Shown here: positions 20,974-32,225 of the stretch, in pieces | Layout of the letters: each line of letters begins with the position of its first letter | Numbering within the stretch: the stretch's first letter is position 1 | The notes under the pieces: model-generated | Told to the model about the DNA's origin: nothing | What the model saw: only the letters and a program-made list of their open reading frames with translations | The model's database searches: none | DNA from: Favolaschia claudopus | Taxonomy: Eukaryota > Basidiomycota > Agaricomycetes > Agaricales > Mycenaceae | Length of the DNA: 64,000 nt | Direction of reading: 5' to 3' | NCBI GenBank assembly: GCA_037176885.1 | Contig: JAWWNJ010000002.1 | Span: forward strand, 620,001-684,000 | Position numbers and translations under genes: made by a program

Positions 20974-22809
20974 CTATCCCTGCTCAAGATCGATGCGGCT
21001 GAAGGTGTCGATAGTCGTCGTTGTCGAATTAACACCTCTGATGGGGACAAAAGTTATAGGTTTCGTCGCCGTCTGGGAATGTTGTTTTTGAGGGCGAAGA
21101 GGGGAGAATGGATGAGATATAGTTACCTCGTCTCGTTCGTTCATCATTTGGGCATTCCCCAAAGTGGTTATGCCGGGACCCAGTATGACTTCGTCTCTGC
21201 GGGAAAGACCTTGGCGCACATTGAGACTATGGTTACACGGGTGAGTAGGCTTCGAAAAATGTCCAGCAAAGCAACACTCACGTCCCAAGCACAGAGTTAA
21301 CATAAAGCTTCCCAACGACCATATGGAACGGGAGCCAGTACTGGTGCCGAGGGATAGCGACGTTTAGTACCAAAAACATGATTTGGGCGATTCTAATACC
21401 CAGATGAAAATTCAGTGACTGCGAAAAGGTGAGGACTCACGCTGTGAGCACACCTCTACTGACGGCATAGAGTATCAGAGTATCAACGAGTTTGTTCGAA
21501 CTAAGGAATATTTGAGTTGCGTAAATTTCAGCGGACGGAGAACGCACGAGGGTAAGCTACTGCGTTTAATGTGAAGATGGTAGGATAGTGCCGCCGTGAT
21601 TACAACGTCGTTAAGTGCGGCGAGGCCTTGCACCAAACCACTGACAATCTAAGGTACGATTCTCATTACAGTCCCTGTACGAAGTTGAGCATCTCACTTA
21701 CCAGGAAACCCCGAGTGGAGATGGAATCGAGGGCGGGATTCTCGAATCTGAGTCAAGTAATTGATACTCATACCGCTCGCACAATTGAACGCAGGACGTA
21801 CAGGTGAACAGTGGTGTCTGATCAGCATGATCAGAGTCAGCGTTCCCGACGAAAAAATGTATGATTCCCGGGGCTTACAGATTCCTAACGCTGCAAAGAA
21901 AAAAATCAAGTTATATGTCGGGAGAACGGGTCGAAAGCACTCACCGAATGTGACAACGGCCAAGATCGACTGTAGAGAAAATGAGTTTGACGTACATTCC
22001 AAGAGAGAGAGAGAGGAATGCCGACGATGCAAAGTGTGATTATCATGCTTCGGCTGACTGTAAGGAGCGCAGAATAAATCAGTTGAAGCATCGAAGCAAA
22101 GGGCGTTTTACCTTGCCATATGGTATGGGAGTAGAAGCTGGACGGGATAAATCGCTTCAGCATCGGGAATCCGCGTCAACATAGACGCTCACCATTGTGC
22201 AATGAAAGTGATTATTGTTACGACGAATTTCTCGGCCTACACCAATCGATTCAGAGAACGTTATTCCAAACTGAATGTTACTGACTGTGAAACTCCTGTG
22301 ATACAATAGAGAATCTGTGATTTGTCTGGAGGTAGAGGAAGTCGATCTTACCAGGTGATATCAACACTAACGCTTCTATTGAGCACGCCGAATACGAAGA
22401 CATAGAGAACGTGAGCCGAAAATATTGTGGTGAGTGTATCGAGTATCCTTGACAAATTTGTGGGCGTTCATATCGGACAATAACACATTGCTTGGAATAC
22501 CAACCATAAAACTGCAACCTTAGCAGGATATAAGGACAGTGATTGCGAGAGCGGGCCATTAATTACATACCGTGGCTTTCAAGGCCAAACGATCTTGAAC
22601 ATATCTTCTGAAGTAGAGAAATGCTTGAAGGACAGAAACACCGTATAATCTGGATTGACTTGAGTAAACTGCCGAGGAAAATCGGTGTTGAGGAGTCACG
22701 TCGTAGCCAGAGCAAAGCCAATGAAAGTAGTCGCAAAAAGCTCTTTGAGAACAGAAGTAAAGGCAGCCAATTGGGCGGCAGCAGCCGCCGAAGAAGGGGA
22801 AGAAGACAT
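20974..22809 (-). CDS. seven-span membrane protein, DUF6534 type (copy B)
   Basis: Second DUF6534-type gene, with many short exons from ATG 22809 (MSSSPSSAAAAAQLAAFTSV, then a membrane start TTFIGFALATT). Diagnostic pieces: YGVSVLQAFLYFRRYVQDRL, ILDTLTTIFSAHVLYVFVFG, VVTIITFIAQW, SMIITLCIVGIPLSL, GLAALNDVVITAALSYHLHI, LILYAVSRGVLTAIAQIMFL and the closing HMVVGKLYVNSVLGT. After this a polar tail (GPGITTLGNAQMMNERDE, TTTTIDTFSRIDLEQG) ends at 20974, cytosolic by analogy. The order of helices and the final K-L-Y-x-N-S motif match the family closely, better than copy A. Exon edges between 21300 and 22300 are approximate. It is the immediate downstream neighbour of the terpene synthase on the same strand. 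Confidence 0.75.
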
Positions 22810-23385
22810 GAAGCAGGAAGAAAGAAAGCAAGGGAAGGAATGTCGATCGCCAGGCGAAGCTCGCAGTATATGTAGATACCGACGCTCGAACGTGTTTATG
22901 CATCAATCAGATCCACAAAGACTTCAATAGGGAGGCGAGCCGCGAAATCAATGCTATAATGGAGTTCGCAAAACTTGGGTAGGCGCGCGCTGTCATTGGT
23001 TGCTAAGTTACCTCAAGTATCGCGCCCAGAGTAGTAGTAATAAGTAATGAACTTGCAAGTTGGTAGGCCGGTTCATACTCCGACGACTCGGAGAGAAATG
23101 GCTCGACGAGTATTCCATGGAGGGTAGGTAGGTACATGGAGTGCCAAGCTTGAAGATCGTCATGATTGTCGAGCTAATCAAACGAATAGTGGTTGGACAG
23201 ATTGACACCTACAATCATTGTAATAGAGAAGAGGTTATCATTCGAACGAAACTGTTTCAAACAGCTATTTCAGAGAGTGAGGTAAACTTGAGACGTGGTT
23301 GCAACCCACAGCCTTCGCCCAACATTCAGCAAAGGGATAGATTGACGTACCGCTTCCTCTATTATACAACAGTACAGATCTCGGT
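22810..23385. other. intergenic region DUF6534-B / terpene synthase
   Basis: About 575 bp, holding the promoter of DUF6534 gene B and the 3' end of the terpene synthase. No coding signal is evident. Confidence 0.5.
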
Positions 23386-24649
23386 TCAAATCTTCACTAT
23401 TCCAGCCTTTCGAGCCGCCTCGTCAGGGAATAGTGAATACCTTTTGCAGGCAACACTCCATTCAATATTCCCTGCAACCGAATCCATCATTAGCTCGCAA
23501 TAACGTTCGACATTCGCTGCCAGATCCATGTCGCCATCTTCTGCAAAGGTGAGCAGCTTTTTGTGTTCCTTGAATCGAGTGAGGGCCGCAGTAAACTCTC
23601 CCGCCGTGTAGTCAATAGCCGCCTGGGTTTCTCCCACTTTCAACGAAGTTGCGGGATCGTGCATCGCGACGTTAACAAAGTTGTGTGTGGCGCCATCCTC
23701 GAGATACTCCTTCCTATAAGAATAGAGGTCCTAAAGTATATCGTGAGAGGCGAAAACGTCGAACACAGCCGACTGGCGCGAACATTTGCTAACAACCCCA
23801 TGTCTAGCCCCGCTTGAACCATGACTTGTATGTGTGCGTTTTTGAGGACGGGTTCCTCGAGCATATCGAGTTTCCAGATCCATAGAGCCAGTTCGTGAAA
23901 TGGCAAGGCGCCGAGGGATTTCCTGCGCGTATCCAGATACGAGTGCACGGGGATCGGATTGCTTTCACTGTATTTTTCACGGTCAAGAGCCTCTTGAACC
24001 ACTCCCTCGGCGGAAAGAATATTGCTCGCGATATAGCCGGCTCGATATGGACGATCTAAGGCTGCGAGTACTTTGTTTCCCAAACTAGTTGACAGCACGT
24101 CCCGCATTAGATTTCATAACAGTTGCAAGAGACTGACACTTACTGTTGGAGAATAGCAGCAGGGCCTTCTTTCTTCTGTGCTCCCTCGGCGGGCACTTGA
24201 AACGCATCGACAAATTCGGCCGCCCACTTCCTCGAAACTTCGCTCGTGGCAGGCGGGTCACTGCAACATTATGTCGCTGAGCCCCCGATAGTTCGCAGAT
24301 CTGGCATTCGCACTAGTGAATTCACTCACGTCAATTGCTCAAGAATCAAGAACATCATCAGGCTTTCCAAGCAGACGTGCAGTTGTGCGGCATCAGCGGT
24401 TGGGAACGTTCGCGCGACAAGCAGAGGCAGTTCTGAATACTTCCATGCCTTGAAATGTCGGTCAGATTAGACGGCATAGGACGTGCGTGATACCCCGATG
24501 CCCACCTTCTTGTGCGACGCGCTCAGGAACGAGGCTTCCTCAACCCACTTTTGGAAGCCAGCGTCGAGGGTGTCGAAATGAGGGTTGAGAGGCTTGCGGT
24601 ATTCCTCTACAAAACCCAAGAGGTCAGGGATTCGGTATTCTATAGTCAT
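23386..24649 (-). CDS. class I terpene synthase-like protein with an altered Asp-rich motif
   Basis: Spliced from ATG 24649 (MTIEYRIPDLLGFVEEYRKP). The fold signature is that of fungal sesquiterpene synthases, which ionise farnesyl diphosphate with three Mg2+. Visible: WVEEASFLSASHKK, then the helix CLESLMMFLILEQLTD where a D(D/E)xxD motif is expected, the Arg-containing SYLDTRRKSLGALP, the NSE triad NDLYSYRKE (completed across an intron whose acceptor precedes GACCTC), followed by YLEDGATHNFVNVAMHD, and a C-terminal NIEWSVACKRYSLF with the RY pair. The interval between LEQLTD and NDLYSYRKE is about 136 residues, normal for the family. The first Asp of the D-rich motif is Leu here, so catalysis could be altered or lost. 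Five or so exons; no signal peptide. Confidence 0.87.
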
Positions 24650-27306
24650 TTGAGGACGAAAGCTCGGTGGGATGTTCTGTAGAGAGTACTAAGTACGAGC
24701 GTTTGTAGGGAATGACCGTTTGATTTGATCATGGAAGCCAGATACTGATGGGGCACGGTGTACAAAATGCGAGAAAGAAGGACTGAACTGAACGACAGCC
24801 CAATGCAGTTCGATTGAAAAGGTTTGGTGCGGACGCAAAAGAGCATCCGTACAGTCCAAGGTTGAGGTGAACGATCAATGCATCATGATCCATCCGGCAC
24901 TAGCCGGTGCAACCCAACTTGACCTTCACCGCAACCCTGCACTCGCATTCCACGCTCATAGTGATCGACCAGGCTTCCAACAAAGATCTGACCATACCGC
25001 CCATCCGGAAACTGCACTGAAACTGCTCACTTGCTGTCATGGCACCGACTTCTACGCCTAATTGGATGAATGGGAAGCTGAACTCGAAATATTTCAACCA
25101 CAAGTCGGTTGCAAGAAACACCGGGACGTCGACAGCTTCAGAAGTCGATGATTGTCTCGGATTATATGCTCGTATGCAGCTTGCCTATCTTTTCAGCTGA
25201 CCAGGCGTCCAAGATTCTCCGTCAAATAACTTTGACCCGCCTTGTTGCCCAGTCCCTGACTTGCGGAACGCGCGGAGATTCTGATCACGGCGAGTCCTTC
25301 CTCCTGCTCCCAGCTGCGCTTTGCGCTTCCTCCCTCTCTAGCCACCCTCGTGCATTGCGATTCGCTCTCTATGTGCTCTCTCACCCTTCTGGCCCTTCTC
25401 CGTCCCCCATTCACCGCCGCAGAAGCGATTGACATGCTTGGTCCACAAACTCTTCGACAAACGAATTCCAGTCACCTCGCCGGAGTTGCCACCTGACTCC
25501 CCAATATCCAGGAACTCCTGCAAGTTGTTCTGGCCGTTTGTGAGGCAGCGTGCTCTGGCCTATAGCCTTGGCTTCGCTTCTAGATGCTATCTTCTAAGCG
25601 CTTCCACCGACCAGTCGGCCACCTATACAACCTTTTCTTTTCAGTGACCCGTTCTTCATCTGATTCTTCCAGATTCTTCCTATCTGGCTGCGCCTGTGTC
25701 CAGATTACAACCACGTCAGATTCTCACCGAAACCTTCTTTCCCGTCGGTCCCTTCGTTCGTTTTCACCTCTCGGATGGCTGGCCCGTGAAGAACACCGCT
25801 CACGAATCTGGTCCGCCTTCTTCATGGGATTGTCCTGTCGCATCGGACGATTCCGTGGAAGAATACCGTTCGCGGAGTGCTTGTGTACCTGTTCCTACGA
25901 TCCTCAAATCCTTGTCATCAACCCTATTCTCAGGCTCCGGATACCTCTCTAGACCCACCATTCACGTCAGCCACCCCACATCCCCGCCGGTCTCAAGTTT
26001 TCTAGTCCCATTCTTCGGAATCCGTGAAGCGGTTAACGCTGTTGCTGTCTCGATGTTGCCTAGTCTCAGAGCTCTGAACCTATGCCGTATTGCAGTTTCC
26101 TCTTCACATCCAGCCTGCCTCCTCATGTTGACTGCCAAATCTTCGGAACCCAGCATCATTCTACTACGTGCGACTGACCTTGTCTTCATCCCATATAACC
26201 AACTGGAAACGGCCCACGGGTTTCTAGCATTTAGCCACAATCACCATTACAACACTTCCCCCAATCAAAACTCTGGGGACCTATGGCTGGGCTTCTGACA
26301 AGCAATACATCTGCTATAGGCTTCATCTGCAAACCCACTCTGCAAGTAATTCTTTCAGGAGCCCCTACCAAGCCTTACTCGAGTCCATGGTCAAGTGACA
26401 ACAAGCTGGGCCCCCTTCACAAATAGTCCAAGTTCCCCGACTTCACCCACCACCGCCATACTTCAAGATATCTTCCCTCGAGCCAGCAACCGAAGCCCAA
26501 CCGAAGCCACTGGATATCCTGACGACATGTGTCAGTGATTGCGTGTACATGTTCTCAGACTTGTGCGCAACTTCTGCGGGTCTAGTTTATTTTTGCTCAA
26601 GACTGGCTTGTGACCAAACTGCTTTAGCCAAAGACTGGTGTACAAAAATCTCTCTACATGGCAGGGCATGGGATTCAAGATTCAAGAACGAGACATTGGG
26701 ATTGCATGGGAAGGCCCCACCCATTCAGTTGTGGGAGCACACGAAGTCCCGGGCAGCTGTCCGAAGGTCCATTGGAACAGCGACCGTGGATGTCTTTTCA
26801 GACACTCCTAACAGGCACGGTGTTCATAGTCGTTTGTTTTTTGTATGTTCTGTGGTTTGTGCAATGTCCGTACCGCTTTAGCTTTTCCAATGCATCCTCG
26901 GGAGTGGCTCGCGACAGGTCGCGACACGCGTACTTACGCGTGACGTGCGTCGTGCAGTATAGGCCCGGAGAAATGGGTTGATAGGCCCGGGAATTTCAGT
27001 TTGATGCTCCACAAACACGTTGATTGTCCCATTTCCCTGCGTCCTGGCGAAAAACCCAGCGGGTTGAGCTCAGTCTTCGCCTTCGAGATTGTTTCTTCGA
27101 AGCCTGAGGGTCACTGACTCGTGCCTTAGAAACTCTGGGAGGAGAAAAAGTTGTGTGCGATACCGCAATATCGGTATCAATGTATGACTGATGGAATTAC
27201 GGCACTATTAGGGATCAAGAGTGTCAAGGTTCTTATAAACAACGTACATCATCGGTACCAGTGACGCACTTTGTACCCCAAACCTTCATCGTCGTCATAC
27301 CGCAGA
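24650..27306. other. 2.7-kb gene-poor region upstream of the bZIP gene
   Basis: No supported gene. The plus strand between about 25200 and 26500 is pyrimidine-rich with several short open frames, including one of 200 codons (25696-26298) that begins at GTG and has no early ATG. This composition is typical of long fungal leaders or promoters, so a long 5' UTR with upstream ORFs for the bZIP gene at 27307 is a reasonable guess. Confidence 0.4.
26914..26948 (+). promoter_or_regulatory. clustered TCGCGACA repeat, two ACGCGT and one TGACGT site
   Basis: Within 35 bp there is a direct repeat of the GCGACA type, two ACGCGT hexamers (26926-26931 and 26936-26941) and a CRE half-site TGACGTGC (26941-26948). 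It lies about 360 bp before the bZIP start codon. ATF/CREB-type factors bind TGACGT and MBF binds ACGCGT in other fungi, so this may be a regulatory node; occupancy is inferred. Confidence 0.45.
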
Positions 27307-28694
27307 ATGTCCAACGGTACGCAAAGCTCAGTCTCTGACACAGACAAGACGAGACCGACGGTGGCCAACAAACGTTCCGATTTCAACCTTGAAAGAAATC
27401 CGTTTGAAGAGTCCTTTTCTACTCCCAGCTCTAATCTGCGTAACGAATCCAAATCTCCCGAAAATACCGCGCAGAAAGAGTCCACCCATGCCCGACCTTC
27501 ATCTCCACCGCGGCCGACTCTCCCGCCTCTCGCAGCCATCTCATCGCCCGCAGATCATTCTCAGTACAACTGGGCCAATTTCAACTCCCTGCGATCTGGC
27601 CCACTCTCTCCAGCCATGCTCGCTGGGCCACAATCCAACTCCGACCATCCCCCGCCTCATCTGCAGTTCGACCCCACCTCCTTCCGCACAGGTCTCACCC
27701 CGCGCACCGGGCTAACGCCTCGCACGGGTCTCACTCCCGCCACCGGTCTTACTCCGATTGTCGGTGGGCCTTCCGCGTTCCCTCCCACCCCAGGTACCGC
27801 CGCCTTCATGGCAGCCATGACCCCCAACACCATCAATGCACTCACCAGTGTTATAAATGGTACCGCCTCATATCCTTCTGCTCCAGAAGAGTACAATTCC
27901 GCCGCTGCGAACGCCGCCACTGCCGGTGCCGCGAATGGCTTGTTTCTTCTTTCCCAAGCGCACCAAGAGCTAACCAAGCGCGAGGAGGCCGCGCGTGCTG
28001 GCCCCCAGTCCACCGTCAATGGTAATGCTACAAATGGAGCCGCTGCACCCCCGCCGCTGACCAACGGCAAGCGTGGCACGAAACGTAAAACCTCCCCATT
28101 GGTCAACAACACCCACATTGCAGCATCAGCGCCCCCTCCACCTCCGCTCGCAACGCGCAAGCGGGCCAGGGCGTCCAGCAATTTCTCGTCCAGTCGTCGC
28201 AAAGATGAAGATGAGGACCTCGACGACGACGACGACGATGGGTCAATGGATAGCGAGGAAACTCATGTGGAGGGCTTGAATGGCAATGGTAGAGCTCCAG
28301 GCGGCGGAAACGCTCGCAATGGGAACAAGAAGCCTGAAACCGAAGAAGAGAAGCGGAAGAACTTTTTGGAACGTAATCGGCAAGGTCAGTTTTTCCTTAT
28401 CCAAAAAATTGGCATTGCATTGACGGCGAATGCATAGCTGCTCTGAAATGCCGACAACGGAAAAAAGCATGGCTTGCCTCTCTCCAAACCAAGGTCGAGT
28501 TCTTACAAAATGAGAACGAGCGGCTCACTCTGCAGCTTGTCGCCTCGCGGGAGGAGATCTCACGGTTGGGCGCGCTGGTGGGTGCTGCTGCGGCGGGACC
28601 GCAGCCTTCTGGTGGAAGTGCGCCCGTAGCGGTCAACGTCAGCGTCGCCAAGGGCGGTGGCGGTGGCGGGGCCCGGGGTGGATATGGTTATTGA
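27307..28694 (+). CDS. bZIP transcription factor, Atf1/CREB type
   Basis: Two exons encode about 445 residues with a C-terminal bZIP. The basic region KRKNFLERNRQAALKCRQRK is completed across the intron (28386-28436) and is followed by the leucine zipper LQTKVEFLQNENERLTLQLV and EEISRLGALV, then a glycine-rich end (GGGGGGARGGYGY). The N-terminal two thirds is disordered and matches the stress-activated Atf1 family: phosphorylation-prone SP/TP sites, a TGLTP repeat array near residues 129-156, and FPPTPGTAAFMAAMTPNT. An acidic block (DEDEDLDDDDDDGS) precedes the basic region. By homology it would be a nuclear target of the Hog/Sty1 MAP kinase. I chose ATG 27307 (MSNGTQSS); an in-frame ATG 12 codons earlier is possible. 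Confidence 0.92.
27688..27763 (+). repeat. TGLTP coding repeat in the bZIP gene
   Basis: Four tandem copies of an R/A-TGLTP unit at about residues 129-156 of the bZIP protein. Similar repeats occur in the HRA region of Atf1-type factors, where threonine-proline sites are MAP kinase targets. Confidence 0.6.
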
Positions 28695-29251
28695 GAGTTT
28701 CTTTCTTTTGGGGTAAGGGGAGGGGAGTGACTGTGTTTTTCTGCGTGTCGATGCAGGTCGACGAGCGCCTTTTTTTCGCATTTCTTACACTGTTTCTTGT
28801 TCCGATATAGCCCTGTTCCGCCTTCGCCCCCGACAATACACGCGTCATAAGCGGGTGGACGTGGACAGGCATCGGGTTCCCATAGGTACCCACCTTTGTA
28901 TCCACCACCGCACACCCTGCCACTCGCACATACTGTTATCGACATGCACAGACTCACAGACGAAGAAGATGAAATCGAAAATACACGGACGATTGATCCA
29001 GTTCGCCTTGTTGTCACCACCATACGTAGTACTACATATTCCTATTCGTATCGTATCATATCCATGCCAGTCGTGTATGTATGTATGTACAAACACTCTA
29101 TGCATATTCCCCACAAATTGTAACTGTGGTTCAGCAATTTGAGAAGCAGTGAGAAGCGCCCACAAGCGCAAATACTACGTGACATGTTTGTCGATATTTT
29201 GGCCTGCGTATTTACTTTGGACCCACAGTGCACACTAATTGCCCCACTTCC
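28695..29251. other. intergenic region
   Basis: About 555 bp between tandem genes; a few TGTATGTATGTATG-type microrepeats near 29074-29090. Open frames lack conserved features. Confidence 0.5.
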
Positions 29252-30230
29252 ATGTCCACTGCGTTCATGTCTAATGACATTCCTCCCTACGAAAGGCGAC
29301 CATTCCCTTTCAATCGCCTTGACGAGGAAGCTGTTGCGGCCGCGAATGAAGCGCAACTAGCGGCTCGAGATATCGCCCTCAGAACACCGCTCCAGTCAGG
29401 CCTCCAGTTTACTTTGACGCGGGAAATTCCGGCGCAAAATGCGGCCCCGAATGCTCGAAAGCTGCCCGGTATCCCTGGTTCGGATTCGGTGACCGTCAGA
29501 CTCTGCGAGGAACTGCAGCAGGGGATCGACGGCTTCTCTCAAGTCTGGACAGCTGTTTGCGTCGAAAAATCAGAAACACAGTTGGTTTTGAAGATATTAC
29601 AACCTTCCATTTGTCGCGGTATTCCCTGGGACCACAGGGACGAACACTTTGACCCGTGGGACTTGGCACACAATGAGGCATGGGTTTACCATCATCTGCT
29701 GCATATTCAAGGCACTTTGATCCCGTATTTTTTTGGCCTTTCAACGGTATGGTTCTCTTTCGATGACACGTCCTTTTCCTCATCGCCAGCTTATCAGATA
29801 GTTACCCCGTGCGGGGAGGAGGCTTGGGTCCTTCTGTTAGAATACATCCCTGGTCTAACAGGACACAAGATAAACGACTCGACACCTGTTTCGGATATCC
29901 GGGAATTTGTATGTGTCCGTCCTATGCGCATCGCGTGTCTAAATTGCGCCGACTTAGTGCGTCCTCGGGGCTTCTGCGGTAAAAGAATTCATTCTGGGCG
30001 GTTGGAGCTTGCGCGAAATAAGGTCCCCCAATTTCATTCTCACTGGCCACCCTGGTTCGCGGACAGTGGTCATCATCGACCTTGCTCTATCGGAGCCTTT
30101 GGACTCCTGCGATTTGACGGAGTTTACTACCTATCAGATGCAGTCATTCTTTTACGCTTTCGCCTTCGGTGCTACTGAATTCGACCCAGCGTTGCTTACG
30201 TGGGCGAAGGAGAATCTCCTCATTTTCTGA
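29252..30230 (+). CDS. degenerate protein kinase-like protein
   Basis: Three exons. N-terminal part: MSTAFMSNDIPPYERR and a helical stretch. A kinase-like core follows: FSQVWTAVCVEKSETQLVLK with an ATP-lysine candidate, AHNEAWVYHHLLHIQGTLIP resembling the C-helix and following strands, ITTP-like IVTPCGEEAWVLLLEYIPG as hinge, then GWSLREIRSPNFILTGHPGS and RTVVIIDLALSE. In ordinary kinases the last two would be HRD-x-x-x-x-N and DFG; here they read REIRSPN and DLA, so the catalytic Asp is replaced by Glu and the Mg loop is altered. The chain ends at 30230 (WAKENLLIF). Fungal genomes hold many such kinase-like families; substrate or activity cannot be assigned, and a pseudokinase is plausible. 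Confidence 0.6.
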
Positions 30231-30741
30231 CGATTTGACTCGAGCCCTGTGTAAGAAAACAGCACAAGTGGTCGCGAATCCCAGAATACTTTCTTTTGCC
30301 TTGACATTGCTCCCCTTCGCCTACGCAGAAAGAGGGTTGCATGGAACTTGAGCCAGGGAGTTCAGGCAGCTTGTGTGCGTTTGAGCCGGATCTCTGAGAA
30401 GAGCTTGAAGGACTCGAGGTCCAACCAAGGCTTGAAGGAGGACCAAGGTGAAGAGCAACCAAACAAATCGGGGTGTATCCTGGGTCACCGTGGGTGTACC
30501 GCCAAGGGGCAATCATGGGCGATCCGGCGATCGTCGATCAGGAACTGAATGACGTGAATGACGGGCGCTAATGGCCACGCCGTCGATCACCAACGACAAC
30601 TTCGCACTCCCTGAGTTGTAGTACGCTGAGCTCTCTCTCCACCTCCCTCACGAACCTCAAAGCAATCTGTCAATTATACGCATGTTTTTTCTTTTCGACC
30701 AACTGGTTTAAGAATGTACACCATTGCTCTGTCCGTCCGAT
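30231..30741. other. convergent intergenic region
   Basis: 510 bp between convergent genes, no supported coding. Confidence 0.5.
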
Positions 30742-31521
30742 TTATAACGCTCGAAGAATTTCCGAATAGCTTTCACCAATCCAACCAAGAGAAACCCGAC
30801 TGCTTGCGTTGAGTCCGACGCGTTTCGCTGTCTGCACGACAAATGATAAATCCTCCTCCTCGAACTCGTCTTCTTCAAACTCGCTGCTCGGGTCATCATC
30901 ATCGGAGTCGTTTTCGCTCTGGGGAATACCCAAGACGGGCAACGTGCTCGATCGTGTAGGGCTCGCCACTGTGCGCAAGTCTGCTAAGACACTCTGTGGA
31001 ATAGAAGTCACAGACGTGCCAAACCGACGCCGCGTCTTAAGCGAGGGAGGGATCGCATTCGGAGGCGAGCGATTCGTCATAGGCGTTAGCAGCGGAGGGG
31101 AAACCGCCGATGCAGGGGAATACACGAGCCCCGGCATCGAGGGACTTAGTGGTGTAGCGGGAATAACATTGATTGGCGTAGGTAGGGCGAGCTGAGAGGG
31201 ATAGAGTGCTGAGTCAGGAGCCCTTGGAGTGTTGGGGGAGATGGGCGAGTCGCTGGGATTACAAACGTAGAAGGTTTGTTTTTTCTGAACTGGCGGTCGA
31301 ATGCTGAGGAAGCTGCCTCCAGAGGCACGCCGCCGTAGCGGACGTGGGGGATCAACATTCGAAGTTTGCGGTGGGACGGGGAGAGGTCGCGGCGCTGGTT
31401 TTGTGTATTTCGGGATGTATATTGGCGGAGGGTCTCGACTGGACAAATCGGCAGGAATATTCACGTAAAGTGGATCGCTGCGGATCGTCATCGAGGGTCC
31501 AGAGTGCGAGTTGTTGTCCAT
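30742..31521 (-). CDS. hypothetical proline/serine-rich disordered protein
   Basis: A single 259-codon frame from MDNNSHSGPSMTIRSDPL. The sequence is low in hydrophobic residues and rich in Pro, Ser and Thr, with many SP/TP dipeptides (PATPLSPSMPG, SPNTPRAPDS). A strongly acidic patch SSEFEEDEFEEEDLSF lies near residues 214-230, followed by a short potentially ordered C-terminus VSLGWIGESYSEILRAL. I recognise no family. No introns are needed. The last segment is the part most likely to be conserved among relatives. Confidence 0.6.
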   Translation of the reverse strand: MDNNSHSGPSMTIRSDPLYVNIPADLSSRDPPPIYIPKYTKPAPRPLPVPPQTSNVDPPRPLRRRASGGSFLSIRPPVQKKQTFYVCNPSDSPISPNTPRAPDSALYPSQLALPTPINVIPATPLSPSMPGLVYSPASAVSPPLLTPMTNRSPPNAIPPSLKTRRRFGTSVTSIPQSVLADLRTVASPTRSSTLPVLGIPQSENDSDDDDPSSEFEEDEFEEEDLSFVVQTAKRVGLNASSRVSLGWIGESYSEILRAL

Positions 31522-32225
31522 GGTTTAGAGAAGGTAAGTAAGATTCCCTCGAGTCTATACCTTCAAGAAGTTTATGGCCAGAGTATTATACCGTTCCACA
31601 CGTGTTCTAAGCGAACATGAGACAAAAAGTTGTAGGAGAGCTCGGTAGCCAAGAATCTTGAGGTGTTCGCATCCTACGGCTAACATAGCAACGGTGCGAG
31701 CATCCTGAACAAGACAGAACTGGTAGCCGAAGCATCGTGGTAGGTTGTTGATAACGGCCACCAGGAAGTGACTCATCGAGCAGATGGTACAGAGACCAAG
31801 ATGGCTTCGATTTTTCAAGATGAGAGCGCTGAGCCTGACATGTTGATGCGCCCGAGTCAGACAACCAGTGAAGATTTGCGTTGTCTCTCTTGAAATTCAT
31901 ATAATTCTTTCCGGGCTCAATGCCCGTCCGTGTCCAATACCCAACGCGAGATGCGTCAGGATCAGGTTTTGTTGGAGCTGCTAGACACTGCAATTCGTAA
32001 CGATTGCGAACTAAGTTAACCAAGGTTGTCGACTTGTACCTTGATGCGAAACGCTGACAAGATAGACGTTGCGGCAGGTAGGAAGTGAAGGGAGGAAAGG
32101 CAATGCGGACGACGATCAACCTTCCTGCCTATTTTCCGTGGCTGCCCCGAGGCTAAATATTCAGACAATGTTACGAGCGAAATGCATTCAACCACAATAC
32201 TTGGGTCATGCTATTTCTCGTAGCC
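31522..32225. other. intergenic region
   Basis: About 700 bp between the disordered-protein gene and the GH35 gene, both on the minus strand. A 170-codon minus frame (31607-32119) shows no family match; I treat it as unsupported. Confidence 0.4.

Noticed and set aside
23295..23330. GTGGTTGCAACCCAC hairpin, T-arm-like
   Set aside because: Upstream sequence does not fold into the remaining tRNA arms.
25696..26298. 200-codon plus-strand frame
   Set aside because: It begins at GTG with no early ATG, has no domain, and lies in a pyrimidine-rich stretch; more likely leader or promoter sequence.
27657..28202. 181-codon minus-strand frame
   Set aside because: Antisense shadow of the bZIP coding exon; Ala/Gly/Val-rich composition follows from the GC-rich sense strand.
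31830..31850. WLSDSGAST sequence resembling the Copia-type aspartic protease motif
   Set aside because: A single short match without any flanking gag, integrase or reverse transcriptase sequence or terminal repeats.
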